A DNA stretch of 64,000 bases from JAXDMK01 sp963790325 (GTDB lineage: Bacteria; Actinomycetota; Acidimicrobiia; Acidimicrobiales; AC-14). Location of the stretch: assembly GCA_963790325.1 (NCBI GenBank), contig CAWBNY010000003.1, forward strand, positions 806,001 to 870,000, read 5' to 3'. The notes under the pieces are model-generated. The model saw only the letters and a program-made list of their open reading frames with translations. It made no database searches and was not told the origin of the DNA. Every line of letters starts with the position of its first letter. The first letter of the stretch is position 1. Below are positions 1 through 8,192 of the stretch, one piece after another. A program made the translations under genes and the position numbers.

Positions 1-508
1 CGCCGGGACGGGCCCCGGCCTTGGTCCACACCCGGTCGGGGTGGACCAGGCCCTGCACCGCCAGCCCGAAGACGGGCTCCTCGGAGCGGATGGTGTGCCC
101 GCCGGCCACCGTCCCCCCGGCCTCCGTGACCACGGCCGAGGCCGCGGCCAGGATGGCCGCCACCGCCTCCACCGGCATCCGCTCGGGGAAGGCGGAGATG
201 TTGAGGGCGAGCACCACCCGCCCGCCCATGGCGAACACGTCGCTGCAGGCGTTGGCGGCGGCGATGGCCCCGAAGTCGGACGGGTCGTCGACCAGGGGCG
301 GGAAGAAGTCGGTGGTGGACACGAGGGCGGCGTCGTCGGACAGGCGGTAGACGGCGGCGTCGTCGAACGGGGCCAGGCCCACGATCAGCGCCGGGTCGGC
401 CCCGTCGGTGGCGGCGAGGGCCCGGACGAGGCCGGCCAGGGGGGCCGCCCCCCACTTGGCCGCGCAGCCACCGCAGGTGGTCCACTCGGTGAGGTTGACG
501 GCGGTCAT
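1..508 (-). CDS. selD: Selenide, water dikinase (3' end outside window)
   Basis: The visible N-terminal 169 residues fit SelD, which makes selenophosphate from selenide and ATP for selenocysteine and selenouridine synthesis. Near residues 12-18 the motif CGGCAAKWG holds the catalytic Cys and the Lys that follows it in this family. Further on come the ATP/Mg-binding stretches around STTDFFPPLVDDP and GGTVAGGHTI, typical of the PurM/SelD fold. The catalytic position is encoded as Cys (TGC), not selenocysteine. The ATG at 508 overlaps the stop of cutA (ATGA), so selD is translationally coupled to cutA and the cupin upstream. The gene runs off the left edge, so the C-terminal domain is not visible. 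I saw no selenoprotein or selA/selB in the window. Confidence 0.9.
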   Translation of the reverse strand, partial: MTAVNLTEWTTCGGCAAKWGAAPLAGLVRALAATDGADPALIVGLAPFDDAAVYRLSDDAALVSTTDFFPPLVDDPSDFGAIAAANACSDVFAMGGRVVLALNISAFPERMPVEAVAAILAAASAVVTEAGGTVAGGHTIRSEEPVFGLAVQGLVHPDRVWTKAGARPG

Positions 509-828
509 GGGTGGCCAGTCTCCCGCGCCACCCAGTCCAAGTACGACGGGCTCCCCACCACGACCGGCACGGCCACGATCTCGGGCTCGTCGTAGGAGTG
601 GCGCTCCCGGATGGCGGCCTCCAGGGCCGGGTAGGCGTCGGCGGTGGTCTTGGCCAGGCACAGCCACTCCTCGGCGGTCTGGACGGCACCGTCCCACCAG
701 TAGCGGCTGGTCATTGGGCCGATCACCTGGACGCACGCCGCCAGCCGGGCCGCGACCAGGGCCAAGGCGATGCCGTCGGCCTCGTCCCGGGTGGGCGCCG
801 TGGTCGTGACCTGCAGGAGCTCAGCCAT
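505..828 (-). CDS. cutA: CutA1 divalent-cation tolerance protein
   Basis: This 107-residue protein has the usual CutA1 length and pattern: an N-terminal TTAPTRDEADGIALALVAAR stretch, then AACVQVIGPMTSRYWWDG in the middle, and WLCLAKTTADAYPALEAAIRE before the C-terminal HSYDEPEIVAVPV segment. CutA proteins form small ferredoxin-like trimers in the cytoplasm and are linked to divalent metal tolerance, although the exact role is unsettled. The ATG at 828 lies 8 nt inside the 3' end of the cupin gene, and its stop overlaps the selD start, so cupin-cutA-selD reads as one transcript. Confidence 0.93.
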   Translation of the reverse strand: MAELLQVTTTAPTRDEADGIALALVAARLAACVQVIGPMTSRYWWDGAVQTAEEWLCLAKTTADAYPALEAAIRERHSYDEPEIVAVPVVVGSPSYLDWVARETGHP

Positions 829-1189
829 CGTCCCGGTGGACGAGGTCGGGCGAGAAGGCGGGGAGGCAGATGGCGACGTACTCCGCGCCCTCGGGATCCG
901 GCGTCGAGTACCGGACCCACTCGCCGCCGGGGACGACGACCGCCTGCCCGGCCACCACGTCGAGCTGGCTGCCGTCGGCGCTGGCCAGGCGGAGGCGGCC
1001 GGCGAGGACGACGGTGAACTCGTCGAACTCGGGCGTCTGCCCCGGCTCCACCCATCCCCCGGGCGAGCGCATGTGGGCCACGCTGACCGCGTCGTGACCG
1101 CTGTTGAGCCGACCGACGTACTCGTCGATCAGCTTGGGCTTGTTGCCGGCCGCTTCGACGCGGGTCGGTGAGGGGATGAGGGTCGGCAC
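821..1189 (-). CDS. Cupin-domain protein
   Basis: A 122-residue single-domain cupin. The beta-barrel shows in the run PEFDEFTVVLAGRLRL, a Glu-containing first cupin motif, and VVAGQAVVVPGGEWVRY, the second motif with its PGGE turn. The GTG at 1189 is chosen because TATCCT lies 6 nt upstream, matching the leaderless pattern seen across the window, and because residues before it look non-coding. No substrate can be assigned; small cupins of this kind act in sugar or small-molecule binding, isomerisation or regulation. It is the first gene of the cupin-cutA-selD transcript and is divergent from the membrane protein at 1247. Confidence 0.8.
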   Translation of the reverse strand: MPTLIPSPTRVEAAGNKPKLIDEYVGRLNSGHDAVSVAHMRSPGGWVEPGQTPEFDEFTVVLAGRLRLASADGSQLDVVAGQAVVVPGGEWVRYSTPDPEGAEYVAICLPAFSPDLVHRDDG

Positions 1190-1195
1190 GCCCCG

Positions 1196-1201
1196 AGGAT
1201 A
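1196..1201 (-). promoter_or_regulatory. -10 box TATCCT of the cupin gene
   Basis: TATCCT ends 6 nt before the GTG at 1189, leaving no room for a ribosome binding site. The transcript is probably leaderless. Confidence 0.55.
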
Positions 1202-1246
1202 GGGGCGTAGCGTCCACAACACGGCGATCGGTGAGGGGCGGGCGGG

Positions 1247-1978
1247 ATGAGCGACCACGGGCAGCAATCGGGGATGCCCCCCGGATGGAAGCGGGGGCCC
1301 GACGGCCAGGTGTTCCGGGCCAAGAAGGACGGCTCGTGGTGGTGGCAGGCCTCCGACGGCAACTGGTACCCGGAGGCGTCCCACCCCAACTACCGCGCCG
1401 CGCCGCCGCCGCCTCCGCCGCCGCCGGAACCCACCGCCGTGTTCTCCATCCCGGCGCGCGACCCGCTCCCCCGCCGGGCGTGGACGACCTACCGGGGCTG
1501 GCCCAGGGCAGCCCAGATCGGCCTCGCCGCCGGGTTGGTGGTCGTGGTGGCCGCGATCGTGGCACCCAAGGACGACCCCACCGATGGCGCGGCCGGGCCG
1601 ACGACTCTGGTGACCACGAGCCCGACCCTGGGCCGGACGACGACCACCGCCGAGCTCGTCCTGCCCAAGGCGTCCACCACCCCCGTCGTCACGGCGACGG
1701 CACCGCTCGCGCCCCGGGCTGCGGTCGCGGCGATCCCCGATACCACCGACCCGCCCGTCACCGACCCTCCGGCCACCGACCCGCCGGCCACCGACCCTCC
1801 GGCGGCGGATCCGCCGGGCGCCAGTTGCGACCCGTCCTATCCCGACATCTGCATCCCGCAGGACTCCGCCGATCTCGACTGCGGCGAGATCCCCCACCGG
1901 AACTTCACGGTGCTTCCGCCCGACCCCCACGATTTCGACCGCGGCGGTGTCGCCGGCATCGGTTGCGAGAGCCCCTGA
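1247..1978 (+). CDS. Membrane-anchored excalibur-like protein
   Basis: This 243-residue protein has three parts. The N-terminal 50 residues are Trp/Gly-rich (MPPGWKRGPDG, then SWWWQASDGNWYPE), a short motif common in actinobacterial membrane proteins. After a proline run there is one membrane segment (about residues 88-105, IGLAAGLVVVVAAIVAP). A Thr/Pro/Ala-rich stalk with three TDPPA repeats follows. The last 50 residues, rich in Cys and Asp, end in FDRGGVAGIGCE, which resembles the excalibur-type calcium-binding motif (DxDxDGxGCE) with several acidic positions lost. It probably displays this small domain outside the cell. No binding partner is evident and it stands alone on the plus strand. 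Confidence 0.75.
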   Translation: MSDHGQQSGMPPGWKRGPDGQVFRAKKDGSWWWQASDGNWYPEASHPNYRAAPPPPPPPPEPTAVFSIPARDPLPRRAWTTYRGWPRAAQIGLAAGLVVVVAAIVAPKDDPTDGAAGPTTLVTTSPTLGRTTTTAELVLPKASTTPVVTATAPLAPRAAVAAIPDTTDPPVTDPPATDPPATDPPAADPPGASCDPSYPDICIPQDSADLDCGEIPHRNFTVLPPDPHDFDRGGVAGIGCESP

Positions 1979-2012
1979 CCCGGCCATCCCCCGATTGGCG
2001 ACGGACCCCGCG

Positions 2013-2018
2013 TAGCCT
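2013..2018 (+). promoter_or_regulatory. -10 box TAGCCT of the GH38 gene
   Basis: TAGCCT lies 8 nt before the GTG at 2027. It supports that GTG over the in-frame TTG at 2018, which overlaps the box itself. Confidence 0.55.
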
Positions 2019-2026
2019 TGGCGGCC

Positions 2027-4696
2027 GTGGCCCGGACCGTCGCCATCGTCCCCCACACCCACTGGGACCGGGAGTGGTACCAGCCCTTCGAGGCCTTACG
2101 CCTGCGGCTGGTGGAGGTGCTCGACGACGTCCTCGACCGGCTCGAGGCCGACCCGTCCATCCCCCACTTCCTCCTCGACGGCCAGATGGCGGCGGTCGAC
2201 GACTACCTCGCCATCCGCCCGGAGAACGAGCCCCGCCTCCGCCGCCTGGCCGCCGCCGGGCGGATCGCGGTCGGGCCGTGGTACGTCCTGCCCGACGAGT
2301 TCCTCGTCTCCGGCGAGACCCTCGTCCGCAACCTCCAGATGGGCATCGAGCGGGCGGCCGCCTTCGGGGGGACGATGGCCGTCGGCTACCTGCCCGACAT
2401 GTTCGGCCACGTGGCCCAGATGCCCCAGCTCCTGCGCCTGGCCGGCTTCGACCACGCCGTCGTGTGGCGGGGGGTCCCCGCCGCGGTCAACCGCACCGCC
2501 TTCTGGTGGCGGGCGCCCGACGGCTCCGGCGTGCGGGCCGAGTACCTCCCGGTCGGCTACGGCAACGGGGCCAACGTTCCCGACGACGCCAAGGCCCTCC
2601 TCGACCGGATCCGGGCCCACGAGGCCGAGTTGGGCGCCCTCCTCCCGGCCGACGCCCCGCTGTTGTGGATGAACGGCGGCGACCACCAGCGCCTCCAGGC
2701 CCACCTCGGCCGGGTGGTGGCCGAGGCCGCCGACCTCACCGACGACCACCAACTCGAGATCACCTCCCTCGCCAGGTACCTGGCCGCCTCGTCGGTGGTC
2801 GGCCTGCCCACCTGGACGGGCGAGCTGCGCTCGGGTGCCCGGGCCAACCTGCTCATGGGTGTGGCGTCCAACCGGGTCGACGTCAAGCAGGCCGCGGCCA
2901 GGGCCGAGCGGGCCCTCGAGCGCCTGGCCGAGCCCCTCACCGCCCTCCTGGCGGCCGACGCCGACGAGTGGCCGGCGGCCGCCCTCCGTCTGGCGTGGAC
3001 CGAAGTCGTGCGCAACGCGGCCCACGACTCGGTCTGCGCCTGTTCCGCCGACGGCGTCGTCGACGCCGTCCTCGCCCGCTACGCCACCGCCACCCACGTG
3101 GCCGAGGCCCTCACCGCCCGGGCCCTGGCCTCCTTCGGGACGACATTGGCCGTCGCCGGCCCCGCCGTCGTCAACCCCTCGGCCCGGGCTCGGGGCGGGC
3201 TGGTGGAGCTCCTCCTGCCGGGGACAGGCGACGTGGAGGGTGGGCAGGTGGTGGCCGACCGGGTCGGCTCCGCCACCGAGCGGGTGGTCCCGGGCGGCCA
3301 GCTCGGCATCCTCCTCGGGCAGGTCGGGAACGAGGAGGCGGCCTGGGGCGGCGCCATCGTCGGCATCGACGTGGCCGACGACGAGACGGGCCTCGACGTC
3401 GTCCTCCGCACCGGCCCCCGCCCGATCGCCGGTGGTGGCGGCCAGCTGCCCGATCCCGCTCTCGCCGCCACCCTCGCCGACCTCTACGCCCGGGCCGGCG
3501 CCCGCCGCCGGGAGCCGATCCACGTCCGCATCGAGCACGAGCCCTACCGGCGGGTGCTCGTGCGGGTCGAAGGCGTGGCCGGCTTCGGATGGGCGGCGTG
3601 GTCGCCTGCCGACCCGCCGTCGCCCGTCGCCCCCGTCGCCCCTTCCCGGGATCGACACGACCGCCACACGCTCGCCAACGGGCTGGTCACGGTCACCGTC
3701 GACCCGTCCGACGGCACCTTCGCCATCGACGGGCTCGCCGGCCTCGACCTGCTCGTCGACGACGGCGACGCCGGCGACACCTACAACTACTCGCCCCCCG
3801 ACGGCGACCTGGCGGTCGACGCCCCGTCGTCGGTGACGGTCGGCGTCCACGAGCCCGGCCCCCTGCGGGCCGCCCTGCGGGTGGTGCGGACCTTCGAGTG
3901 GCCGGAGCGGCTGGAGGGCGGCCGGGCCCGGGTCGGCGCCCGCCGGGTGGAGGTCGCCACCCGGCTCGAGCTGCGGGCGGGCGAGCGCTTCGTCCGGGTC
4001 ACCACCAGCCTCGACAACCCGTGCCGCGACCACCGCCTGCGGGCGTGGTTCCCCCTGCCGGCGGCGGCCGCCACGTCCCGGGCCGAGTGCGCCTTCGGCA
4101 CCGTCGAGCGGGCGCTGCTGGCCGAGGGCGGGGCCACCGAGCGGGGCCTGCCCACCTTCCCCTCCCGCCGCTTCGTCACCGCCGGGGGGCTGACGATCGT
4201 CCACGAGGGGCTCCTCGAGTACGAGCTGGTCGACGACGGCCAGGCCCTCGCCCTCACCCTCCTCCGGTGCGTCGGCCTCCTGTCGGGCACCAACCTCACC
4301 TACCGGCCCCTTCCCGCCGGTCCCCCGGTGCCGGTGGAGGGGGCGCAGATGGCGGGCCGCCACACCTTCCGGTACGCGGTGGCGGTCGGCGACCTCGACC
4401 CCTACGCCCTGGTCGACGACGCCTTCCTGCCCCTCCAGGTGGCCCACGGGTCGGGGACGGGCGCCCGGCCGGCCACGGGCTCGGCCCTCACCGTCACCGG
4501 CGCCGAGGTGTCGGCCGTGCGGCGGGTGGCGGGTGGCCGCCTCGAAGTCCGGGTCTTCAACCCGCGCGACACCGAGGCCACGGTCGACCTGGGCGGGCGA
4601 AGCGGCTGGCTGGTCGACCTGCGCCACCAGCCGGTCGCGCCGGTCACCGGGACCCTGCGCCTGCGGCCGTGGGGCGTGGCCACCCTCCACCTGTGA
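2027..4696 (+). CDS. GH38 alpha-mannosidase
   Basis: An 889-residue glycoside hydrolase family 38 enzyme, expected to release alpha-linked mannose. Residues 10-18 read HTHWDREWY, the N-terminal zinc-binding signature. The nucleophile Asp is in GYLPDMFGH near residue 123, and NGGDHQRL near 217 belongs to the active-site region. A middle helical domain (NRVDVKQAAARAERALERL, then NAAHDSVCACSADGVV) precedes the large beta-rich C-terminal half. Length and order match bacterial family members. No signal peptide is seen, so it is probably cytoplasmic. The GTG start is favoured by a -10 box 8 nt upstream. Its stop overlaps the start of the pentein gene (GTGA), so the two are co-translated. Natural substrate unknown: recycled mannosides or glycans are likely. 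Confidence 0.92.
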   Translation: MARTVAIVPHTHWDREWYQPFEALRLRLVEVLDDVLDRLEADPSIPHFLLDGQMAAVDDYLAIRPENEPRLRRLAAAGRIAVGPWYVLPDEFLVSGETLVRNLQMGIERAAAFGGTMAVGYLPDMFGHVAQMPQLLRLAGFDHAVVWRGVPAAVNRTAFWWRAPDGSGVRAEYLPVGYGNGANVPDDAKALLDRIRAHEAELGALLPADAPLLWMNGGDHQRLQAHLGRVVAEAADLTDDHQLEITSLARYLAASSVVGLPTWTGELRSGARANLLMGVASNRVDVKQAAARAERALERLAEPLTALLAADADEWPAAALRLAWTEVVRNAAHDSVCACSADGVVDAVLARYATATHVAEALTARALASFGTTLAVAGPAVVNPSARARGGLVELLLPGTGDVEGGQVVADRVGSATERVVPGGQLGILLGQVGNEEAAWGGAIVGIDVADDETGLDVVLRTGPRPIAGGGGQLPDPALAATLADLYARAGARRREPIHVRIEHEPYRRVLVRVEGVAGFGWAAWSPADPPSPVAPVAPSRDRHDRHTLANGLVTVTVDPSDGTFAIDGLAGLDLLVDDGDAGDTYNYSPPDGDLAVDAPSSVTVGVHEPGPLRAALRVVRTFEWPERLEGGRARVGARRVEVATRLELRAGERFVRVTTSLDNPCRDHRLRAWFPLPAAAATSRAECAFGTVERALLAEGGATERGLPTFPSRRFVTAGGLTIVHEGLLEYELVDDGQALALTLLRCVGLLSGTNLTYRPLPAGPPVPVEGAQMAGRHTFRYAVAVGDLDPYALVDDAFLPLQVAHGSGTGARPATGSALTVTGAEVSAVRRVAGGRLEVRVFNPRDTEATVDLGGRSGWLVDLRHQPVAPVTGTLRLRPWGVATLHL

Positions 4697-6069
4697 GGAG
4701 CGCCCCCGCCCCGTCGGCGCCGCCTCCCGCCGGAGTCCCCCGCCGCCACGCCCCCGCAGTCCCGGCCCCCGTCCCCGTCCCACCCCGGCGGCGTCGGCGG
4801 CGGGCCGCGCTCACCGTCGAGGCGCCGCCCGCCTTCCCCACCCGGCCCCGGCTGGTCTCCACCGCCCACGGCCCCATCCGCCACGTCCTCCTGTGGTACC
4901 CCACGCACTCCGCCGCCGACCGGGCGATCTACCAGCGCACCTACGGCGATCTGCTGGCCGGACTGCCGCCGACCACCGCGGTCACGATCGTCGCCCACCC
5001 CAAGGTGGTGAAGGAGATCACCGACGTGGCCGACGCCCGCCGGGTCCCCTCGGCCACCACCACCGTCGTGCGGGCGCCCGCCTCGTTGGCGTTCTCGGTG
5101 TGGGCGGAGGACGCCTTCGTCGTCGTCGACGACCTCGACCGGCGCCCGCCCGCCACCTTCCTCCTCGAGCCCGAGTCCTTTCCCCGGGTGGGCGACTTCG
5201 CGGTCGCCGAGCTCGTCGCCACCGCCACGCCGATGGAGACGGCCCAGAGCCCGCTCGTGTTCCAGGGCGGCAACATCCTCGCGGGCGACGACTTCGCCTT
5301 CGTCGGCGCCGACTACCTCGACGACAGCCGGGCCGCCATCGAGGCGGGCGGGTCGATGGAGGAGTTCCCCGCCACCGGCTCGGTCCGGGCCCGGGAGGAC
5401 TTCGTCAAGCGCCAGTTCCGGGCCCAGCTCGACCCGGCCCGCACGTTCCACTTCCCGGCGGCGGCGCCCCGGTCGCGGGCCACCAACCGGGTGGTCGAGA
5501 TCGGCGGCGAGCGGTGGCTGGAGACGGTCGACGCCGGTCGTGGCAACCGCCAGCCGATCTTCCACATCGACATGTTCCTGTCCCTCGCCGGCCGGGCAGG
5601 CCGGGCCGGCACGAAGTACCAGGTCCTGGTGGGCGACCCCGGCCTGGCCGACCGCACCCTCGGCTGGCAGCCGGTGGCCCACAACCTCCAGGGCGAGTTC
5701 GACGCGGTGGCCGACCAGCTCCGCCGCCTGGGCTTCTCCGTCCGCCGCACCCCCCTGCCCTACGTCTCCGTCGACGTCCGGGGCGCGTTCGAGGTCGAGG
5801 TCGACGGCCGCCGGGTGGAGGTCGCCGGCGAGCGCCTGTGGTACTTCGCCACGTCGAACAACTGCCTGGTCCAGATCGACGGGGAGGCCAAGGACGTGTG
5901 GTTGCCGACCTACGGCCACGCCCCGTTCGAGGAGCTGGCGGCCACCGACGACCTCCACCGGCGCACCTGGGAGTCCCTCGGCTTCACCGTCCACCAGCTG
6001 GGCGACTTCCACCTCTTCGCCATGCGCCTGGGGGCGCTGCACTGCATCAAGAAGTACCTCGCCCGCTGA
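4693..6069 (+). CDS. Agmatine-deiminase-like pentein
   Basis: A 458-residue member of the guanidino-group-modifying (pentein) superfamily. Catalytic signatures are present in order: WAEDAF (the W-x-x-D of the family), FQGGNILAGDDFAFVGADYL (GGN loop), FHIDMFLSLAG (H-x-D) and, near the C terminus, LGALHCIKKY, which matches the G-x-H-C nucleophile motif. The enzyme therefore looks active, probably deiminating or hydrolysing a guanidine-containing substrate such as agmatine, arginine or peptidyl arginine. About 45 N-terminal residues are low-complexity Pro/Arg/Ala, not part of the fold. The GTG at 4693 overlaps the mannosidase stop (GTGA). An alternative start inside the Pro/Arg tract cannot be excluded. 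Pairing with GH38 is unusual. Confidence 0.82.
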   Translation: MRSAPAPSAPPPAGVPRRHAPAVPAPVPVPPRRRRRRAALTVEAPPAFPTRPRLVSTAHGPIRHVLLWYPTHSAADRAIYQRTYGDLLAGLPPTTAVTIVAHPKVVKEITDVADARRVPSATTTVVRAPASLAFSVWAEDAFVVVDDLDRRPPATFLLEPESFPRVGDFAVAELVATATPMETAQSPLVFQGGNILAGDDFAFVGADYLDDSRAAIEAGGSMEEFPATGSVRAREDFVKRQFRAQLDPARTFHFPAAAPRSRATNRVVEIGGERWLETVDAGRGNRQPIFHIDMFLSLAGRAGRAGTKYQVLVGDPGLADRTLGWQPVAHNLQGEFDAVADQLRRLGFSVRRTPLPYVSVDVRGAFEVEVDGRRVEVAGERLWYFATSNNCLVQIDGEAKDVWLPTYGHAPFEELAATDDLHRRTWESLGFTVHQLGDFHLFAMRLGALHCIKKYLAR

Positions 6070-6280
6070 GCCCCGCCGGATCTCAGGGCGACCTGCGGGC
6101 CGCGGCGGAGACCAGATCGCCCGCCCGCCACCACCGGGCCGGGCGCCCCGCGCCGTGGGCCGGGACGCCGCCGGCACTCATGGGGCAAGGTTCCTTTCCC
6201 AACCGGCCGAGTCAGGAAGGGAAAGGACAACCCGACGACCCGATGGAGACGCGGTCGTCGAGGCGCGACCGGCGGCGGGC

Positions 6281-7228
6281 CTACGGCAGGCGGGAGAACC
6301 AGACCAGGCTGGCCGCAGCCGCGGCCAGGCCGAAGAACAGCCCGAAGCCGACGAACCAGGAGGTGATCTCCCGCTTCTCGGTGCGGTAGCCGACCGAGCT
6401 GCCGATGTCGGAGTAGACCTTGCGCAGCTCCTTGGCGGTGGCCGCCTCGAAGGCGCTCCCGTCGGTGGCCTCGGCCAGCTGGGCCAGGGAGTCCCGGTTC
6501 ACCGGGACCGGGATGTTGCGGCCCTCGACCGACACGAACCCCTCGTCGGTGCCGAAGGCGATGGTGGACACCGGCACGTTGGCCTCGACCGCGGCCGCTG
6601 CCGCCAGCTCGTTCGACCGGCCGATGGTGGTCTCGCCGTCGGACATGAGGACGATGCGGGCGGGGGGCGGCGTCTGGCCGGGGGCGGTGGGCACCGAGGC
6701 GATGGCCCCCAGGCTGGCGAAGACGGCCTCGCCGATCGCGGTCCGGGGCCCGAGGATGATGTTCTCCAGGTTGCGCTTGACCAGCTCGTGGTCGGTGGTG
6801 GGCGACACCATCACCTGGGCCACCCCCGAGAACACGACCAGGCCCAGGTTGAGGCGGGCGGGCACGATGTCGACGAAGGCGGACGCCGCCTCCTGGGCGG
6901 CCACGATGCGGGTGGGAGCCACGTCGGTGGCCTCCATGGAGAGCGAGACGTCGATGGCCATGACGATGGTGGCCCGCTCCCGGGGGATCTTGACGGGACG
7001 GGCCGGCTGGGCGAAGGCGGTGACCATGAGCCCCAGGGCCAGGAGGAAGGCGACGGCCGGGACGTGGCGCCGCCAGCCGGGCCGCCGGGGGGCGATCGAG
7101 TCGAGCAGGGCCAGGTTGGTGAAGCGCACGGCGTACTGCCTGCGCCGGCCCTGGAGCAGGACATAGGCGACGATGAGGCCGACCAGGCCGACCAGCAGCC
7201 ACAGGCGGGCGCCGGAGATGAAGCTCAC
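6281..7228 (-). CDS. VWA-domain membrane protein, BatA type
   Basis: This 315-residue protein has an N-terminal membrane helix (SGARLWLLVGLVGLIVAYVL), a second helix near residues 58-75 (VPAVAFLLALGLMVTAFA), a von Willebrand A domain, and a C-terminal helix (SWFVGFGLFFGLAAAAASL). The metal-ion-dependent adhesion site is intact: AIDVSLSM (DxSxS), a Thr in GPRTAIGEAV and Asp in LMSDGE. BatA/VWA proteins sit with MoxR ATPases and DUF58 proteins in stress or complex-assembly systems; that order is present here (MoxR, DUF58, VWA). The GTG at 7228 overlaps the DUF58 stop. The expected BatB/BatD genes are absent downstream, where about 210 bp hold nothing recognisable. Confidence 0.9.
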   Translation of the reverse strand: MSFISGARLWLLVGLVGLIVAYVLLQGRRRQYAVRFTNLALLDSIAPRRPGWRRHVPAVAFLLALGLMVTAFAQPARPVKIPRERATIVMAIDVSLSMEATDVAPTRIVAAQEAASAFVDIVPARLNLGLVVFSGVAQVMVSPTTDHELVKRNLENIILGPRTAIGEAVFASLGAIASVPTAPGQTPPPARIVLMSDGETTIGRSNELAAAAAVEANVPVSTIAFGTDEGFVSVEGRNIPVPVNRDSLAQLAEATDGSAFEAATAKELRKVYSDIGSSVGYRTEKREITSWFVGFGLFFGLAAAAASLVWFSRLP

Positions 7229-8187
7229 CGGCTCACCGCCACCCGGGCCATGGCGTCGCGCCGGCGGCGGGACATGAGGACGAAGCCGACGATGTCGCGC
7301 AGCCAGTCCCGGTCGGTGCGCAGCACGAGGTGGGAAGCGCCCGCCCCCCGGATGGTGCGGGCGATGTCGGAGCGCTGCTCGGCGGCCGCCTCCGCGTAGC
7401 GCCGGCGGAGCGACTCCTTGGCCGTCTGGATCTCCCGCAGGGCGCCGGTCTCGGGGTCGACCAGGGTGAGATATCCGACGTTGGGCAGCTCGAGCTCGCG
7501 GGGGTCGACCACCTCGATGCACAGCACCTGGTGGCGGGCGCACAGGGCCCGCAGCGGCCGCTCCCAGCCGGGCGGGGCCAGGAAGTCGGACACCACCACG
7601 GTGAGGCCCCGCCGGCGGGGGGGCCGCAGGAGGCGGTCGAGGGCGGCGGCCAGGTCGGTGGTGCCGCCCCCCTCGGTGCGGGACCGGGTGGCGAGGGTGT
7701 GGAGCAGGCCGAGCAGCGCCTGGCGCCCGGGACGGGCCGGCACGCGCGTCGTCCCGTCGGGACGGACGATCACCGCCCCCATGCGGTTGCCGGTGCGGGC
7801 GGTGAGGAACCCGACCGCGGCCACCGCGGCCAGGGCCAGGTCGCGCTTCTCGCACAGGGCGGTGCCGAAGTCGAGGCTGGCCGAGCAGTCGACCAGGGCC
7901 CACGTCTCCAGCTCCCGGTCGGCGATGGCGTCCCGCACGTGGGGGACGGTGGTGCGGGCGGTGACGTTCCAGTCGATCCTTCGGACGTCGTCCCCCTCGA
8001 CGTAGGCCCGGGTCTCCCCCGGCTCGGAGCCGTGGCCGGGCACGAGTCCGAGGTAGTCGCCCTGGAGGAGCCCGTCGAGGCGCCGGGTGACGACCAGCTC
8101 GAGCTGGCGCAGCACCTCCTGGGGTCGCCGGCCGGCCGAGGTGGGCACGGTGGTGGGTGCCCGGGTGAGGGCGGGGGGCCGGGGCAC
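7225..8187 (-). CDS. DUF58 domain protein
   Basis: A 320-residue soluble DUF58 protein, the standard partner of MoxR ATPases. The defining motif DDVRRIDWNVTARTT lies near residues 70-85 and is followed by ELETWALVDCSASLDFG, a degenerate VWA-like DxSxS site. The remainder (VVVSDFLAPP, then CIEVVDPRELELPNVG) has the fold's later strands. Family members are thought to bind targets delivered by MoxR; molecular function is unproven. GTG at 8187 lies 5 nt after the MoxR stop and is the first usable start. The 3' end overlaps the VWA gene by 4 nt. No membrane segment is seen. Confidence 0.9.
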   Translation of the reverse strand: MPRPPALTRAPTTVPTSAGRRPQEVLRQLELVVTRRLDGLLQGDYLGLVPGHGSEPGETRAYVEGDDVRRIDWNVTARTTVPHVRDAIADRELETWALVDCSASLDFGTALCEKRDLALAAVAAVGFLTARTGNRMGAVIVRPDGTTRVPARPGRQALLGLLHTLATRSRTEGGGTTDLAAALDRLLRPPRRRGLTVVVSDFLAPPGWERPLRALCARHQVLCIEVVDPRELELPNVGYLTLVDPETGALREIQTAKESLRRRYAEAAAEQRSDIARTIRGAGASHLVLRTDRDWLRDIVGFVLMSRRRRDAMARVAVSR

Positions 8188-8192
8188 GACGG

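Noticed and set aside
1..508. SelD as a selenoprotein itself
   Set aside because: The catalytic codon is TGC (Cys) and no in-frame TGA is present in the visible part.
1231..6069. Very long Arg/Pro/Gly-rich open frame running through several genes on the plus strand
   Set aside because: Shadow frame caused by high GC; only its last part (from 4693) has domain content, which is annotated.
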